64,000 nucleotides of DNA, taken from the NCBI GenBank assembly GCA_951812925.1, contig OX638368.1, positions 74,682,422-74,746,421 on the forward strand. The letters run 5' to 3'. The stretch comes from Calliopum simillimum. Lineage: Eukaryota; Arthropoda; Insecta; Diptera; Lauxaniidae. Position numbers and translations under genes: made by a program. Below, one piece after another: positions 21,950 to 32,834 of this stretch (positions are counted from its first letter, which is position 1; every line of letters begins with the position of its first letter). The notes below the pieces were generated by a model, which did no database searches, was not told the origin of the DNA, and saw only the letters and a list, made by a program, of their open reading frames with translations.

Positions 21950-22082
21950 TTTTAATGGTGCTACAGTGGGTACAATTTCTCTGTTATCACGGAAATTTGT
22001 TTTTTTTTAATGTCAAATTTAAAAATATCTTGGTATGCGAGCTTAGAAACTGCCGGAAGTACCCACTGTCGCACCATTAAAA
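21950..22082. mobile_element. Short TA-flanked MITE, 133 bp
   Basis: TTTTAATGGTGCTACAGTGG at the left and its reverse complement (one mismatch) at the right end form a 24-bp inverted repeat. TA on both sides (21948-21949, 22083-22084), as in mariner-derived MITEs. Confidence 0.8.
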
Positions 22083-22439
22083 TAGGTCTGCCGGTGATTT
22101 TCGGCAAAAAAAATTTGGTCGGCCAGATTTTTTCTGAATAGTTATGAAATTTATCATCGATTAATATAAGATTGATCAAAATCCGCGATGACGGCAAAAC
22201 ATTCCGAAAATTTTATAATTCAAAAATCATTTAAAAATATTTATGCCAGGCTATAACCACGCTGACCAAGCTTTTCTTATTCGTCTTAGTGTAAGCTACC
22301 ATTTTTCATTTAAAATTTCAGAATCCGCGATGACGGCACTTTTAGCATTGCGAGCTCCCGAACTAAAAATTTATTTTGTGGGCTAACCTTAGATGGTCTC
22401 ATTTGACAACATGTTCTACGTCGAAGGCGATATGGCCAC

Positions 22440-22710
22440 ATTATGACGCTAGTAGAATAAGAAGAATTATCTCATTAGATAGGAGATGCCTCTGAATTTT
22501 ATTCTGAGTCATTACAGGGCACTGTTTTATACGCAGACTCACCTCAAGATTCGAGCTCACTGACGTAAGATATCTTTGTAGAATTTGTAAAGATACTAAC
22601 GTCGAAGAGTCCATTCTTCATTTGTCTTGCAGATTTCGCTCAAAAGAGCCCCAAACTATTTTAGAGTTTGTAAAAAATTCGAAATGGTTCTTATAATTGG
22701 ATAATGAGCT
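22440..22710 (+). pseudogene. LINE tail fragment (Jockey/LOA-like)
   Basis: Plus strand VITGHCFIRRLTSRFELTDV, YLCRICKD and EESILHLSCRFRS resemble the C-terminal region of fly LINEs (ITGHC...CRxC...ESxLHLLC). Stops near the start show decay. It is the only clear plus-strand retroelement piece in the window. Confidence 0.65.
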
Positions 22711-22861
22711 TCCTTAATATCGTCAGGTTAAAACTACAACTAGACATCTACATTTTCTGATGTTTTGATTTAAGTACACAGAAACATGAAGAAAAAACGG
22801 CACTATGCCTCAGTTTAATCGGCTTTTGGAAATCTTGTCTCTTTCCAATCTATATCTACAT

Positions 22862-23662
22862 ACATACATATATAAAAATGACTGTGTGTCTGTCTGAAGC
22901 ATTATCACTCAGAAACCATTCGTCCAATTGAGCTGAAAATTTGGAAATGAGTATACATTAGGTATGGGAATGTTTTTATGCTATACACGAAGGTTTCCGA
23001 AGACCACCCGAAGGCTTAATAGTCAAAACGAAGAATATCTAGGTACACTAGAGGGAAAATATCTATGGCAAGCTTTTAAAAAGTTTTAACTGATAGTTTT
23101 TTGGAATATCCGAAGTTTGCCGAAGGTCACCCGAGGGCTTCATAGTCAAAACGCAGAATATCTAGGTATACGAGAGGGAAAAAATCTATGGTGACTCGTT
23201 AATAAACTTCAACTGATAGTTTTTTGGAACACCCGATGGTTCCCGAAGGTCACCCGAAGGCTTCATAATCAAAACGAAGAATATCTTGGTACACGAGAGG
23301 GAAAAAATCTATGGTGAACTATCAACAAACTTTAACTGATAGTTTTTTGGAATACCTGATGCTTCTCGAAGGTCACCCGAAGGCTTCAAGTCAAAACGAA
23401 GAATATCTAGATGTACTACAGGAAAAACATCAAAGGCAAACTATCAACAAGCCTTAATTGATGGTTTCCTGGGACACTATAGCTATGCCATTGCCAATTT
23501 TTAAGATGGTTTGAAATGAAATTAACTTTTTCAAAATACCTAAATTTTTATTGGTGACGTGGCAGTGGCGTAAATCCAAATTCTATCCCTGTATACCTTC
23601 TAAGCTATTGGGAATCAAAAAACAAAACAAACATGCCTAGCGAAGCGGGCAAAGAAGGCTAG
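22862..23662. mobile_element. DINE-1/Helentron-like element
   Basis: Left part TATATAAAAATGACTGTGTG TCTGTCTG and right end CTAGCGAAGCGGGCAAAGAAGG-CTAG resemble fly Helentron/DINE-1 elements, which end in a hairpin followed by CTAG and insert next to AT-rich sequence. It carries an internal tandem array. No Rep/helicase, so it is non-autonomous. Confidence 0.6.
22983..23474. repeat. Four tandem 123-bp units inside the Helentron-like element
   Basis: Units 22983-23105, 23106-23228, 23229-23351 and 23352-23474, each with CGAAGGTCACCCGAAGGCTT, TCAAAACGAAGAATATCT and an end TGATAGTTTTTTGGA. The fourth is the most divergent. Confidence 0.92.
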
Positions 23663-24293
23663 TTATATATAAAAAGTAAGAAGCAGGAAACTTGAAAATA
23701 GCATACAAAAACCAAATTTCAAAAAACCTAAGAAGCGTTTTTCTCAAAACAATGAAAATGTAGATGTCTAGTTGTAGTTTTAACCCGACGATATGTTTCT
23801 GAAACTATGAGCCAATGATACAATTCTTTGTCAGAAATAATGGTTTAAAAAATATCTACCAATTTCGAGAACTGGACCAGTAAAAGACTAAAAGATTTTT
23901 AAAATATCTTTCTTTTGACCCTAATAACTTTGAAAATATTTAAAGGACTTCTTCACTTTTAGCTAAATACGGATCTTTTGACGGCTATCTCTCCGAAACC
24001 GGATCCGAGCGAAAAATTTTGTTGTTCTTGTTGTAATCAAATCTTGATCCTCTTCTACTTGCTTGAATACCAAACTTGTTTCTTTATCAATTCAATAGAT
24101 AAAACACAATTCACCTACACACAATTTTTAAAAATAAAAATTTTTGAAACACATGTTTTCCCGTGTACAGGCAAACTGATTTTTTTTTTATAAATTATGA
24201 TTTGACAACAAAATAAAATGATTTGTTTATTGTTTTATTTTTCTCTCTTTGCACAACTACAAGCTATTGTTTATGTAGTGGTGCCGACTTTTG

Positions 24294-25690
24294 GTTATAA
24301 GGATAAATTTCCTGCCGTAAATATACTGATGAAAGCGTTGTACACCGAATGTTATGGTCAGTGCTTTTTCTATTTGGCTGTAGTTACATTTATGTTTATC
24401 GAGTGTTTTTGAGGCGAAGGCAATCGGTCTTTCGGTACCGTTGTTGTAAACGTGTGACAATACCGCTCCGATGCCATAAGATGAGGTGTCTGTTGCTGTA
24501 ACTGGCAGATCCTCTTGGTAGTGAGCAAGCTCTGTTGCTTTAATAATATGTTGCTTAGTTCGTTAAAGGAATGATTAAATTTTAGTAATAGTAAACTTTT
24601 CCCATGAAGGCCTCAAGTTTCTTTATTTTTTCTGTTCGGCGTAGTTCCTTGACTGCTCGTATGCCAGCTTCGTCTGGTAAAATGCTATAAGCGCTGATCT
24701 GGTTCCCTAAATACGTGAGTTTTTGCTGTAAAAATGCGCATTTTTCTTTTTTGCTGCGGATGCTATTTTCTTGTAAATTCGTAAGAACTTTAGTAAGGCG
24801 CTCGATATGTTCTTCGATCGTAGGGGCAGCGATAATGATATCGTCCAAATTGTTACCGCATCCTTCAATACCGGACAGTAGTTGCTCTTGGAAAAGGCCC
24901 AACGGCTTGTTGATGACTAAGACTTTTTTCGCATCTTCGTCGAGCTCCATTTGCAGATAAGCGTCTATGAATCAAGCTCTCGCGCGTTGGAAGCTGGTAC
25001 TGCTCGATGTCGATTTGTGGATTCACAATGACCTTAAAGTCACCGCACACTCTAAGTGATCCATCAGGTTTAGAAGTCACTACGATTGGGGATGCCCAGT
25101 CACTAAATTTTATTGGTTGAATGACATCAACTTGTATTAAGCGTTCGATTTCTTTTTTAAATTGTGGCATTAATGAAAAAGGAATAGCACGACTCTTAAA
25201 AAATTTTGGCGATGCGTACCAAGTGTTGGTTGAAACACTTTGTCAAATTTGATAAATAATATTTCGGATTGATTTTTGACGCAATTTTCCGTACCTGATT
25301 CATTTTGAGTTGACACAGCTGCTATTTGCAGCACTTTAAATCCAAACGTTTTAAACAAGTTTGCACCAAATAAATTATTTCCATGATCAATGTTCGCGAC
25401 GACAATAGTTGAATTTTTGTCTTTACACACCATTTGATTTTGGGATTAAAATCACCTAAAAGTGGAATTTTCTTTTGACCGTAACCAAGCAATGTTCTTT
25501 CTCTTCTGCTTAGTTTTGGGCAACCCAAAACTTCAAACGTTTCTTTCGTAATTACTGAAATTGTCGCTCCGGAATCTAACTGAAAGGTTATGATTTTGAT
25601 ACAAATTTCGACATAAACGTACGTTTTATTATTTTTTTCTTCGATTTCACCAGTTTCTTGAATAATATACACGTCCTCGACTGTACCGAT
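24294..25690 (-). pseudogene. Gypsy B: protease, reverse transcriptase and RNase H start
   Basis: Minus strand: retropepsin in 25322-25672 (FQLDSGATISVITKETFEVL); RT fingers in 24865-25170 (VDVIQPIKFSDWASPIVVTS, SKPDGSLRVCGDFKVIVNP); RT palm in 24582-24950, where the YxDD box reads NNLDDII; RNase H start in 24257-24460 (PIAFASKTLDKHKCNYSQIE). Between INKPLG and LFQEQLLSG a block of the palm is deleted, and there are frameshifts near 25170, 24960 and 24570. It cannot encode an active enzyme. Confidence 0.85.
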
Positions 25691-25705
25691 TGTTTTTTCT
25701 TCAAT

Positions 25706-26062
25706 TCAATTCAATTCAAATTTATTGAGTCTTTTAGTTCAACTTAAAAAGTTCATTATGTTCATACAGTACATTTGAAAAAACTGAGAGCTATAATGTA
25801 AGGCACTCCTACTATTAAAGGAAAATACAACATAGTGACAAATTAGATTAAGAACTCATGCTCAGGGAGTTATAAAACGCTTGATATGACGAAATGTCTA
25901 AAACTTAAAACTAAAAATAACGACTATAACTTAAAATTAAACTATAACTTAAAAACTAAAAACAACAAATTATAGTTCAGAAAAAAAATCTTAGGAATAA
26001 GATAATACGTCTTAAAGCAAACAGTCCATAGGATGAAAATTAAAGCGTTTATTAAAAACCAA
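25706..26062 (-). other. 3' UTR of the Jockey-like LINE
   Basis: Lies between the ORF2 stop at about 26063 and the (TTGAA)n tail. Contains short A-rich near-repeats (AACTTAAAAACTAAAAAC) and an AATAAA signal next to the tail. Confidence 0.6.
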
Positions 26063-26246
26063 TCAACCATCGTTAAAGCCATGTCCTGAATGCTGATAAA
26101 AAGGCGGTAGGGCACACAATGAGTCAGTCAGAGGGCTCATCATTTCAATACCCAATGGGGGAAGGTAATACGAATCGATCCAGGAGATGTTATTTTGAGA
26201 GTCATATATATCTTTTATGACATCGTTATCAGAATAAGACATTTTC
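26063..26246 (-). pseudogene. LINE ORF2 C-terminus
   Basis: Minus strand reads YSDNDVIKDIYDSQNNISWI and GHGFNDG before the stop at 26063. It joins in frame to the end of the 27487-27764 piece once the 26247-27486 insertion and one 9-bp duplicate are ignored. Confidence 0.7.
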
Positions 26247-27486
26247 AGGTACATTAAGCTAGCAGAGCGAAAATGGCGGAACTGAAAAAAAAAAAAAAAA
26301 ATGGCAGAATTACAGTCTAATTTTGGGCCCAAACGCCGAATTTTAGGCTCCTCATTTTAAAAAAAAAATAGCTCTGCTAGCTTAGTTTAAGCTATATGAA
26401 AAGCTTTTCTTTTGGCGATGGGGCATTTAAATAGCCTATAATTACACAGGTTTACAAAATAAAAAAATGTCATGGCGTTTTGACCAGACTATGTGTTTCC
26501 TAGGGACTTTGACGTCCTGAATCTGAATCCGGGGTCCGTTTTTTCCAGAACGTCTGAGAAAAAAGATTTTTAAGTTATATGGAGGACAAAATGGTCATGT
26601 GCCATTTAGTGAAAAATTCGCAAAAATTGTGAAACTAATTTTTCATCATTGAATTCTTAGTCCTTAAAAATAATATGTGATCAAAAACGGTCTCTCGGAC
26701 CTAGTTTCGGAGACATAGCCATCGAAAGATCCGGATATATCTTCTATGAAAACCGCTATAAGTTGGGAACCACTAGATGGATTTGAAAAATATTGATGTC
26801 ATATGAAAGGTATTTTGTTGTTGTTGTTGTTGCTTATGTAGTCGGTGTATTTGTTGTTGTAATTAAAAAATTTCTCAAAATTTCAAAAAAAGGTCATGTC
26901 TCCAAAACTATGAAATTAATTTTATAGGTTGTCAAAATACCTTTCATATGACACCAATATTTTTTAAATCCATCCAGGGGTTCCCAACTTATAGCGGTTT
27001 TCATAGAAGATATATCCGGATCTTCCGATGGCTATATCTCCGAAACTAGGTCCGAGATACCCTTTTTGATCGCATATTCTTTTAAAGGACTAAGAATTCA
27101 ATGATAAAAAATTAGTTTCAGAGTTTTAGCGAATTTATCACTAAACGACACATGAACCCCATTTTGATCTCCATATGACCTTGAAATCTTTTTTCACATA
27201 CGTTCTGGAAAAAAACGGACCCCGGATTCGGATTCAGGACGTCAAAGTCCCTAGGAAACACATAGTTTGATCAAAACACCATGACATTTTTTTTTTGTAA
27301 ACTTGTGTTATTGAATACTTTCTTTAGTACAAAATATTTTTTTTTCGAAATCGCTCTGCTAGCTTAAGCTTAACCTAGCAGAATTTTTTTTTAAATGGAA
27401 AGCTTTTTATCTGGCGATTGGTTATTTAGATAGCCTATAATTTTTTTCAGTTCTGCCATTTTCGCTCTGCTAGCTTAATGTACCTG
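26247..27486. mobile_element. Foldback element with 9-bp duplication GACATTTTC
   Basis: Ends AGGTACATTAAGCTAGCAGA in inverse orientation (26247 and ending 27486), inverted repeat at least 36 bp with one mismatch. Flanks GACATTTTC at 26238-26246 and 27487-27495. The phrase GCTCTGCTAGCTTA recurs near 26368-26382 and 27350-27368. A 9-bp duplicate is typical of Mutator-like elements; I see no transposase. Confidence 0.85.
26445..27307. mobile_element. CACAG-ended foldback, copy 1
   Basis: Starts CACAGGTTTACAAAA and ends in its inverse (CTTGTG), flanked by TTA on both sides (26442-26444, 27308-27310). Arms contain GTCATGGCGTTTTGACCAGA and GACTTTGACGTCCTGAATC in both orientations. Nested in the 26247-27486 element. 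Closely similar to 38797-39571. Confidence 0.8.
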
Positions 27487-27764
27487 ACATTTTCATGCAG
27501 ACTTTTTTGGTTAAGTTAAAGGCGTAAGACATTAATGGCACAATTTTCGCATCACTATATATAATTTGATTAGAGAACCTCTTTGTTCTAGATTGGAAAT
27601 TTTTGTTGATACACCATCTCAGAACCTTTCTATCAAGAATTTCCAACTCTTTTGCAACAGAAGGAGAAATCGAAAACCAACATGGAAAAGCGTGGAGTAA
27701 AATAGGCCTTATCAAGGTTTTATAGAAAAGTAATTTAGTTTTCATCTGTAAATTTGGATGGCAC
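27487..27764 (-). pseudogene. LINE ORF2: segment after the reverse transcriptase
   Basis: Minus strand CHPNLQMKTKLLFYKTLIRP, HAFPCWFSISPSVAKELEIL and DRKVLRWCINKNFQ are the thumb/connector motifs that follow RT in Jockey-like LINEs. Continuous with the 32.8-kb RT part across the 27765-32834 insertion. Confidence 0.8.
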
Positions 27765-28199
27765 ATCCCGACTAGAAAATTTTGTGCGGCGACAATTAGG
27801 GCCCCGTTAGTTTTGCCTAAGCAGAACGTTAGGGCCAAACGCGGGAGCCTAACAAGGCCCTCATATCGGATGTAACGGTGTTCCCCATATTTTCCCAATA
27901 AGGAATGCCTAATGCCGGCCTAATTAGGTAGGCGTTCGTATTTAGGAAAATTTGAGGCTTATCAAACTAGGCCATCGTTGGGATTTCGCACTTGACCCTA
28001 ACGTTCTGCTTAGGCAAAACCAATTGGGCCCTAATTCACGCCTAACTAATAATAATCTTCAAATCAATAAAACGAAAAATAGCTCTGTATATTTTTAGTA
28101 ATTTATTAAAAATATTATTTCTTATTTCTATCTTAATTTTTTAAGAATTGTTAATATGCTTAATTATAATAACTGATCACAATAAGGATAATTCAGGTT

Positions 28200-28575
28200 T
28201 ATTCCGAAATCCGTATTACAATTACTTATAATTTAGGAGGCTTTTTGATTAAAACCGTGAGTCGAACGATAAAAAGAATTGGAATATCTATTGTGGAGAA
28301 TTGCAGGTTGTACAAATAATATAAGTTCGGATTAACAAAAAAGTAATCGTTAGGTAATTTTCTTAAAAAATCGCAAAAAGTCGAAAAATTCGATTTTATC
28401 GAATATTTCCTAAACGGTTACTTTCTCGTAAATGTAAATCAATATTATTTGTAGAGCCTGTAATTCTCCACAAAACAGATTCTGATACTTTTTATCGCGT
28501 GACTTACCATTTTCATCAAAAGCTTCCAAAATGGAAAATAATTGAAACCACACGGATTACGGAACAGTCCTTATT
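28200..28575. repeat. Inverted repeat, related to 2.6 kb and 31.1-31.4 kb
   Basis: Left arm GTGAGTCGAACGATAAAAAG and TGTGGAGAATTGCAGG are matched in reverse by GTAATTCTCCACA and CTTTTTATCGCGTGACTTAC. The same arrangement recurs at 31090-31400 and, as a single arm, at 2.6-2.76 kb. Confidence 0.65.
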
Positions 28576-29152
28576 GAAAATAAATAAAATCCTTATTTAG
28601 TTTTTGAACCGTAAAATTTAACAAAATAGGGTTTAAATGAAACAATTGTTTGGAAGAATGAATGAATCATGTATGGAAAGAAAAGTTGCCTTTAAATATA
28701 ACCTTAACATGGAAGACGAAACGAATCGAGTGACTAAAAATCAATCGTTAATATCAGCCTATTGAAATTTTTCATGAAAAACTTGGTTCGGCTAAATCTT
28801 CCATTTTAACTCAAAGAATTAAGTTTGTAAACAAAAATTTCAATTCATGTCTTATCTTTAAAGTTGTAAGCAGTTGAAAATCAGTCATTCGATTAGTTTC
28901 GTCTTCTATGCTAAGTCTATTAAATAGATAACTATGCATTAACATATCGGCACAAAATGTAAAAGGACGTAACAACATGTTTCGATATATCGCTAGAAAA
29001 AACAAAAATTGTAGAACATTAGAAATGAATTTGAGTTATTTTGTTGTAAAGTCTTTTTGCATTTAAAGTGACAGTTTACAACCAAAAAGTCAATAGTACA
29101 AAAAAAAATTAAAAATAAAATCTGCTTCGGGTTTCAACCAAAAACCTTTTTT

Positions 29153-30350
29153 TTATCGTGCAGCACGACCACCATTCCACTCCCTGCAATGATGAAGAGC
29201 TGATGCCAATGATTTTATGATGCTATGCTCACTAAGATCTTCTTTCGATTTTGAAATAATTTTAACGAAAGCATCTGCAAAGAAAAAAAATTAATTTCAT
29301 TGGACACTGTTAAGAAATAACGTGAAAACCATTGAAAAATGTTTTTGACTAAAGAATGCAGTTCGATTTCAAATAGTAATATTTACATTTCTGAATATCA
29401 TTGCATTTGTTCTTCGACAAGGAAACAAAAACGTAATTATCTCAAAACATTTTTCAAGTAAGCTACGCACTATTTCGTAAAATGTTTAAGTATACGTACC
29501 GCTTCGGCTGCTTTGGTGCAGTTAAATTTAAGCGCCAGTTCGCAACTTAAAGCATTACGCAAATGCGCTGGCTGACAACCAACCCAATCAGCGACAGTGA
29601 ATTTACTAGCAAGATGTATCAGAGCAACTGCAATAATCTCTGGTTCCAACTGTAGACAGACGACAGTGCTTAAGGAATCATTTACGAAATTCCATGCCAT
29701 TTGCACCATTTTTTGATGTTTCTGCTTATCGCCTTTGAAGCATTTTGCATATTTGAGCAAGAATGTGTATGGATGTTCTACCTGGAGATCGAATTTTATG
29801 GATTGCAGCAGAATACGCTCCAAAGTCATATCTTGCTATAAGAGAATTAGAGAAAAATTTACCAAAATAATAATAAATTTAGTTTTCTACTAACGCACCT
29901 TCTTTGGATCTTCTCCGAATGAATAGAATTGCATGTCTGTTAAACGTCCACGTACAGTCTTTATTATATCCCTGCATTTCTTGGGCGTTTCCTCCACTTT
30001 GCCCGCCAAGAAGAGGCCACAGCATGCAGTGACATAACGCGGAAATCTCTTAAACGAATGAAACATATAAAAGCGATGAAAGTACACCACTCCGATAGCA
30101 ATGATATTGCGTCCAAGGCCTATTTCGGTGCCACAACTCATGATGAAGCGTGCGCCTTCTTTGCGACAGCGACGTTCCGTGTTCAATGTTATGTCATCCA
30201 ATACAGATGGTGTGTCTTTCAACTCTTTTTTGTCCCAATGTTGGCAGTGATACTTTGACTAGGATTTGGGGAGTTTAGTTGTTGCGGCGTCTGCTTCTGA
30301 ATCTGGCTCAGTTGTTGTAGGTACAGGCATTCCTTCATGAGAAAATGATT
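29153..30350 (-). pseudogene. CycK-like: Cyclin K-like gene copy with intron and foreign tail
   Basis: Cyclin K pairs with CDK12/13 to phosphorylate RNA polymerase II. Exon one runs from an ATG near 30334 (MPVPTTTEPDSEAD), meets an in-frame TAG near 30266, then continues [71 protein letters not shown] to a GT donor at about 29900. A 60-nt intron follows; exon two starts [11 protein letters not shown] and contains [11 protein letters not shown] and [19 protein letters not shown]. After [12 protein letters not shown] the expected cyclin sequence is replaced by an unknown stretch ([13 protein letters not shown]), a second intron-like gap, and a last exon 29153-29274 (AFVKIISKSKEDLSEHS, stop TAA). 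Many cyclin positions differ (RRCRKEG, CLQLEPE, a three-residue deletion before KFTV). Divergent pseudogene or chimeric paralogue; the tail is unrecognised. Confidence 0.8.
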
Positions 30351-30695
30351 ACGCTATCGCTTAAATTGATTTATTTATTAAAAAGAACAAAAGCACTTAC
30401 GATTATGTTTAATCCAAGATGCAAAATACTTTTTTCGAACTACATTATATTAGAATTTTATTCACAAACCGAACAACAAATTAAATGTCAGGGCTGCCGA
30501 TGGATGATTTGATTCCTAACTCTATTTAGACAAACGGTTGAGGGTAGAGTCGATGCAAATCCCGGGATTGATTAAAACTATTTTTATCAAAAATATGAAA
30601 TTAAGTTAAAAAAATTAGGTAAACATTATTTAATATTGTTGAACAAGCACCGATTTTGATCCGACATTACTCATTTTGTTGGTAATTGAATTTAG

Positions 30696-31680
30696 AAAAA
30701 CAGAAACACTTTAGATTTATGCAGTTTAAAAAAAAAAAAAAAAATAGGAACAATTCCCAACAAAAATATTAGTTTTCGATGTATCTGTCGATTCTCAATC
30801 TGAATCTGGCATCAGAATCGGTCCATCACGTATGGTTTTTGAGATATCCTCAACTCAAAGTTGAAATATCACGATTTGTGAGGTTATATGGAGGACACTC
30901 GAAACTATTTTCTATTGAATGCGTCATATAGTACTATTTTGTGCCTTCAAAATGAGTTATAAATTCATGATACCATTTGAAATGATCGTAACTTTTTATA
31001 AGAAAATCCTTTGATACTATATCATAGCTCATTTTAAAGACAAAAGCCGTGTTCCTTTTGACGCGTGTATACAATTGTGTATATTTATAAATTGCAATAA
31101 CTCATGAACAGTGAGTCGCACAATAAAAACTCTGAGGAACTTTTTTTATGGAGAATCACGTTCTCTACAAAAACTTTTCATTTTATATTTAAAAAATTTG
31201 TCTTTAAGGAGTTATTCTATAAAAACTGGTTAAGCGCCGATAAACGGCAAAAAATTACTTTTTTTTAAATAACTTCTAAATAATTATTATTTATCTAAAT
31301 ATTATTTTTACAAAAGATCAAAATTATTAGTAGAGCATGTGGTTCTCCCTGAAAAAGACCCTTGGACTTTTTATAGTACGACTCACCATTCGTAAGTTAT
31401 CGCAATTTGTAAATTACCACGATTTTAAATACGCGTCAAAAAAACACGGCTAAAGAATAGAACGAGATACTGCATTTAATAGAAAATAATTTCGTGCATA
31501 CTCCGTATAACCTCAAAAATCATATTTTTTTAACTTTTAGTAAAGGACATCTCAAAAACCGTACGCGATAGACCGATTCGGATTCAGAACTGGCAAATGT
31601 AGTGAAAATTACTATTTTTGGTTAGAATTATTCTATTTAAAAAAAAAAAAACCGCATAAATTTAAAGTGTTGGTTTTTTT
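30696..31680. mobile_element. Foldback element (985 bp) with a nested inverted repeat
   Basis: Ends resemble AAACACTTTAGATTTATGCAG and its inverse ACCGCATAAATTTAAAGTGT. Arms share GAATCTGGCATCAGAATCGG and a GAGATATCCTC motif. Related arms occur alone at 41640-41720 and 53990-54110 and inside 59922-61772. No duplication settled. Confidence 0.75.
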
Positions 31681-32519
31681 CAATTTCGGGATTGCAATTT
31701 ATAATCCCGAAAATCTCGGGCTCGCCAAAAGGCTCAAAAATTGGCATTCCTCATACATATATATCGAACAAATTAAAATGGCATAGATTTGAAAAAAAGG
31801 CTTCAAAAAAAAAAAAAAAAACTAGTCAAAATGTACGAAAATTTGCCATATTTCGAAAATCATGACTCGGATTTAAAACTTTTGTAAACCAAATTTGTAG
31901 TGAATTAAAATACCATTCATTTGGCACCAATATTTTTAAATTCTATCAAGAGGTTCCGGTTTTCACAAAGCCATATCCCGATCTTTCGATTTCTATATCT
32001 CCGTAAGTTTTTGGAAAACGGAACTAAGAGAAGTTCTTCGTCCCATGAATCTTACATTTTTTGGTGTTCTACCGATTACCAACCACCACCACAAATAAAA
32101 ATGGCAAAGGCCTAAGAATATTTTGAAACAAATGAGTTTTTTGGCACGAAAGGAAAATAAAAAATATGTAGCTGTGTTTTAGACGACATTTTATATATGC
32201 TCGTATAAGCACGTAGAAAAAAGAAAATTCACAATGGAGTCCCTGGTAAACAAATTATGACAACTGTCATGATCTTAAATTCGTGTGGTAATAACCGTGG
32301 TACTAATAAAATGAAAATGTTACTTTTTGAGCGCAATAAAAGTACTTAAAAAATTCAAGTTTTTAATAATATTTTATCTTACAGATTAGAACAAACATTT
32401 TATTCGTACACTTACATTATTTAATTTTGGAGCAGCTTCAAATGTTCTCATTAATATCGCATTACTTTTCCACAGATTTACCGAAATTCGGCAACTTATC
32501 GTTTTTCATTATGACAAGC
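31681..32519. other. AT-rich interior of the 5-kb element
   Basis: No gene. Contains family phrases such as TTTCGATTTCTATATCTCCG that also occur in the 26.4 and 38.8 kb foldbacks, suggesting an eroded piece of one. Confidence 0.4.
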
Positions 32520-32834
32520 GCATTAGGCGTTTATTAGGTAAATCTTAAGCCTGCCCAACTAGGCAATTGTTAGGCATTCCGAAACTAGGCAACTGTTCGT
32601 TTCTCACTATAACCCCCTCGTTAGGTTTTCGTTAGGCAAACGAAATTTGGCAACTGTACGTTTAGCACTATGACCACCGCATTAGGCGTTTATTAGGCAA
32701 ACTTAATTTGGGCAAACCCAAAGCCTACTTAACTAGGCAAGTAATAGGCATTCTTAATTTAGGCTAACCCCATTGTTTCCCAATTAGGGCCTAACGTATT
32801 TTTAGGCATGCCTAAGCAAATTTCTAGTCGGGAT

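Larger units (their letters stand above)
19569..24293. mobile_element. hAT-like element inserted in Gypsy B RNase H, 4.7 kb
   Basis: Ends CAAAGGTCGGCA (19569) and, in reverse complement, CAAAAGTCGGCA (ending 24293), flanked by GTTATAAG at 19561-19568 and 24294-24301. The Gypsy frame is restored if the element and one duplicate are ignored. CA termini, short inverted repeats and an 8-bp nTnnnnAn duplicate fit hAT. No transposase recognised; the interior holds a foldback, a ribozyme SINE, a small MITE, a LINE scrap and a Helentron-like element. Confidence 0.85.
27765..32834. mobile_element. 5.1-kb terminal-inverted-repeat element carrying cyclin K sequence
   Basis: Ends ATCCCGACTAGAAA (27765-27778) and its inverse (32821-32834). 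Both subterminal regions (27785-28030 and 32520-32815) are crowded with TAGGC/GCCTA motifs. It interrupts LINE ORF2. The ORF2 frame continues across the ends, but I could not find a clean target-site duplication, so the superfamily is open. The interior holds a cyclin K-like gene copy and two inverted-repeat elements. Confidence 0.7.
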
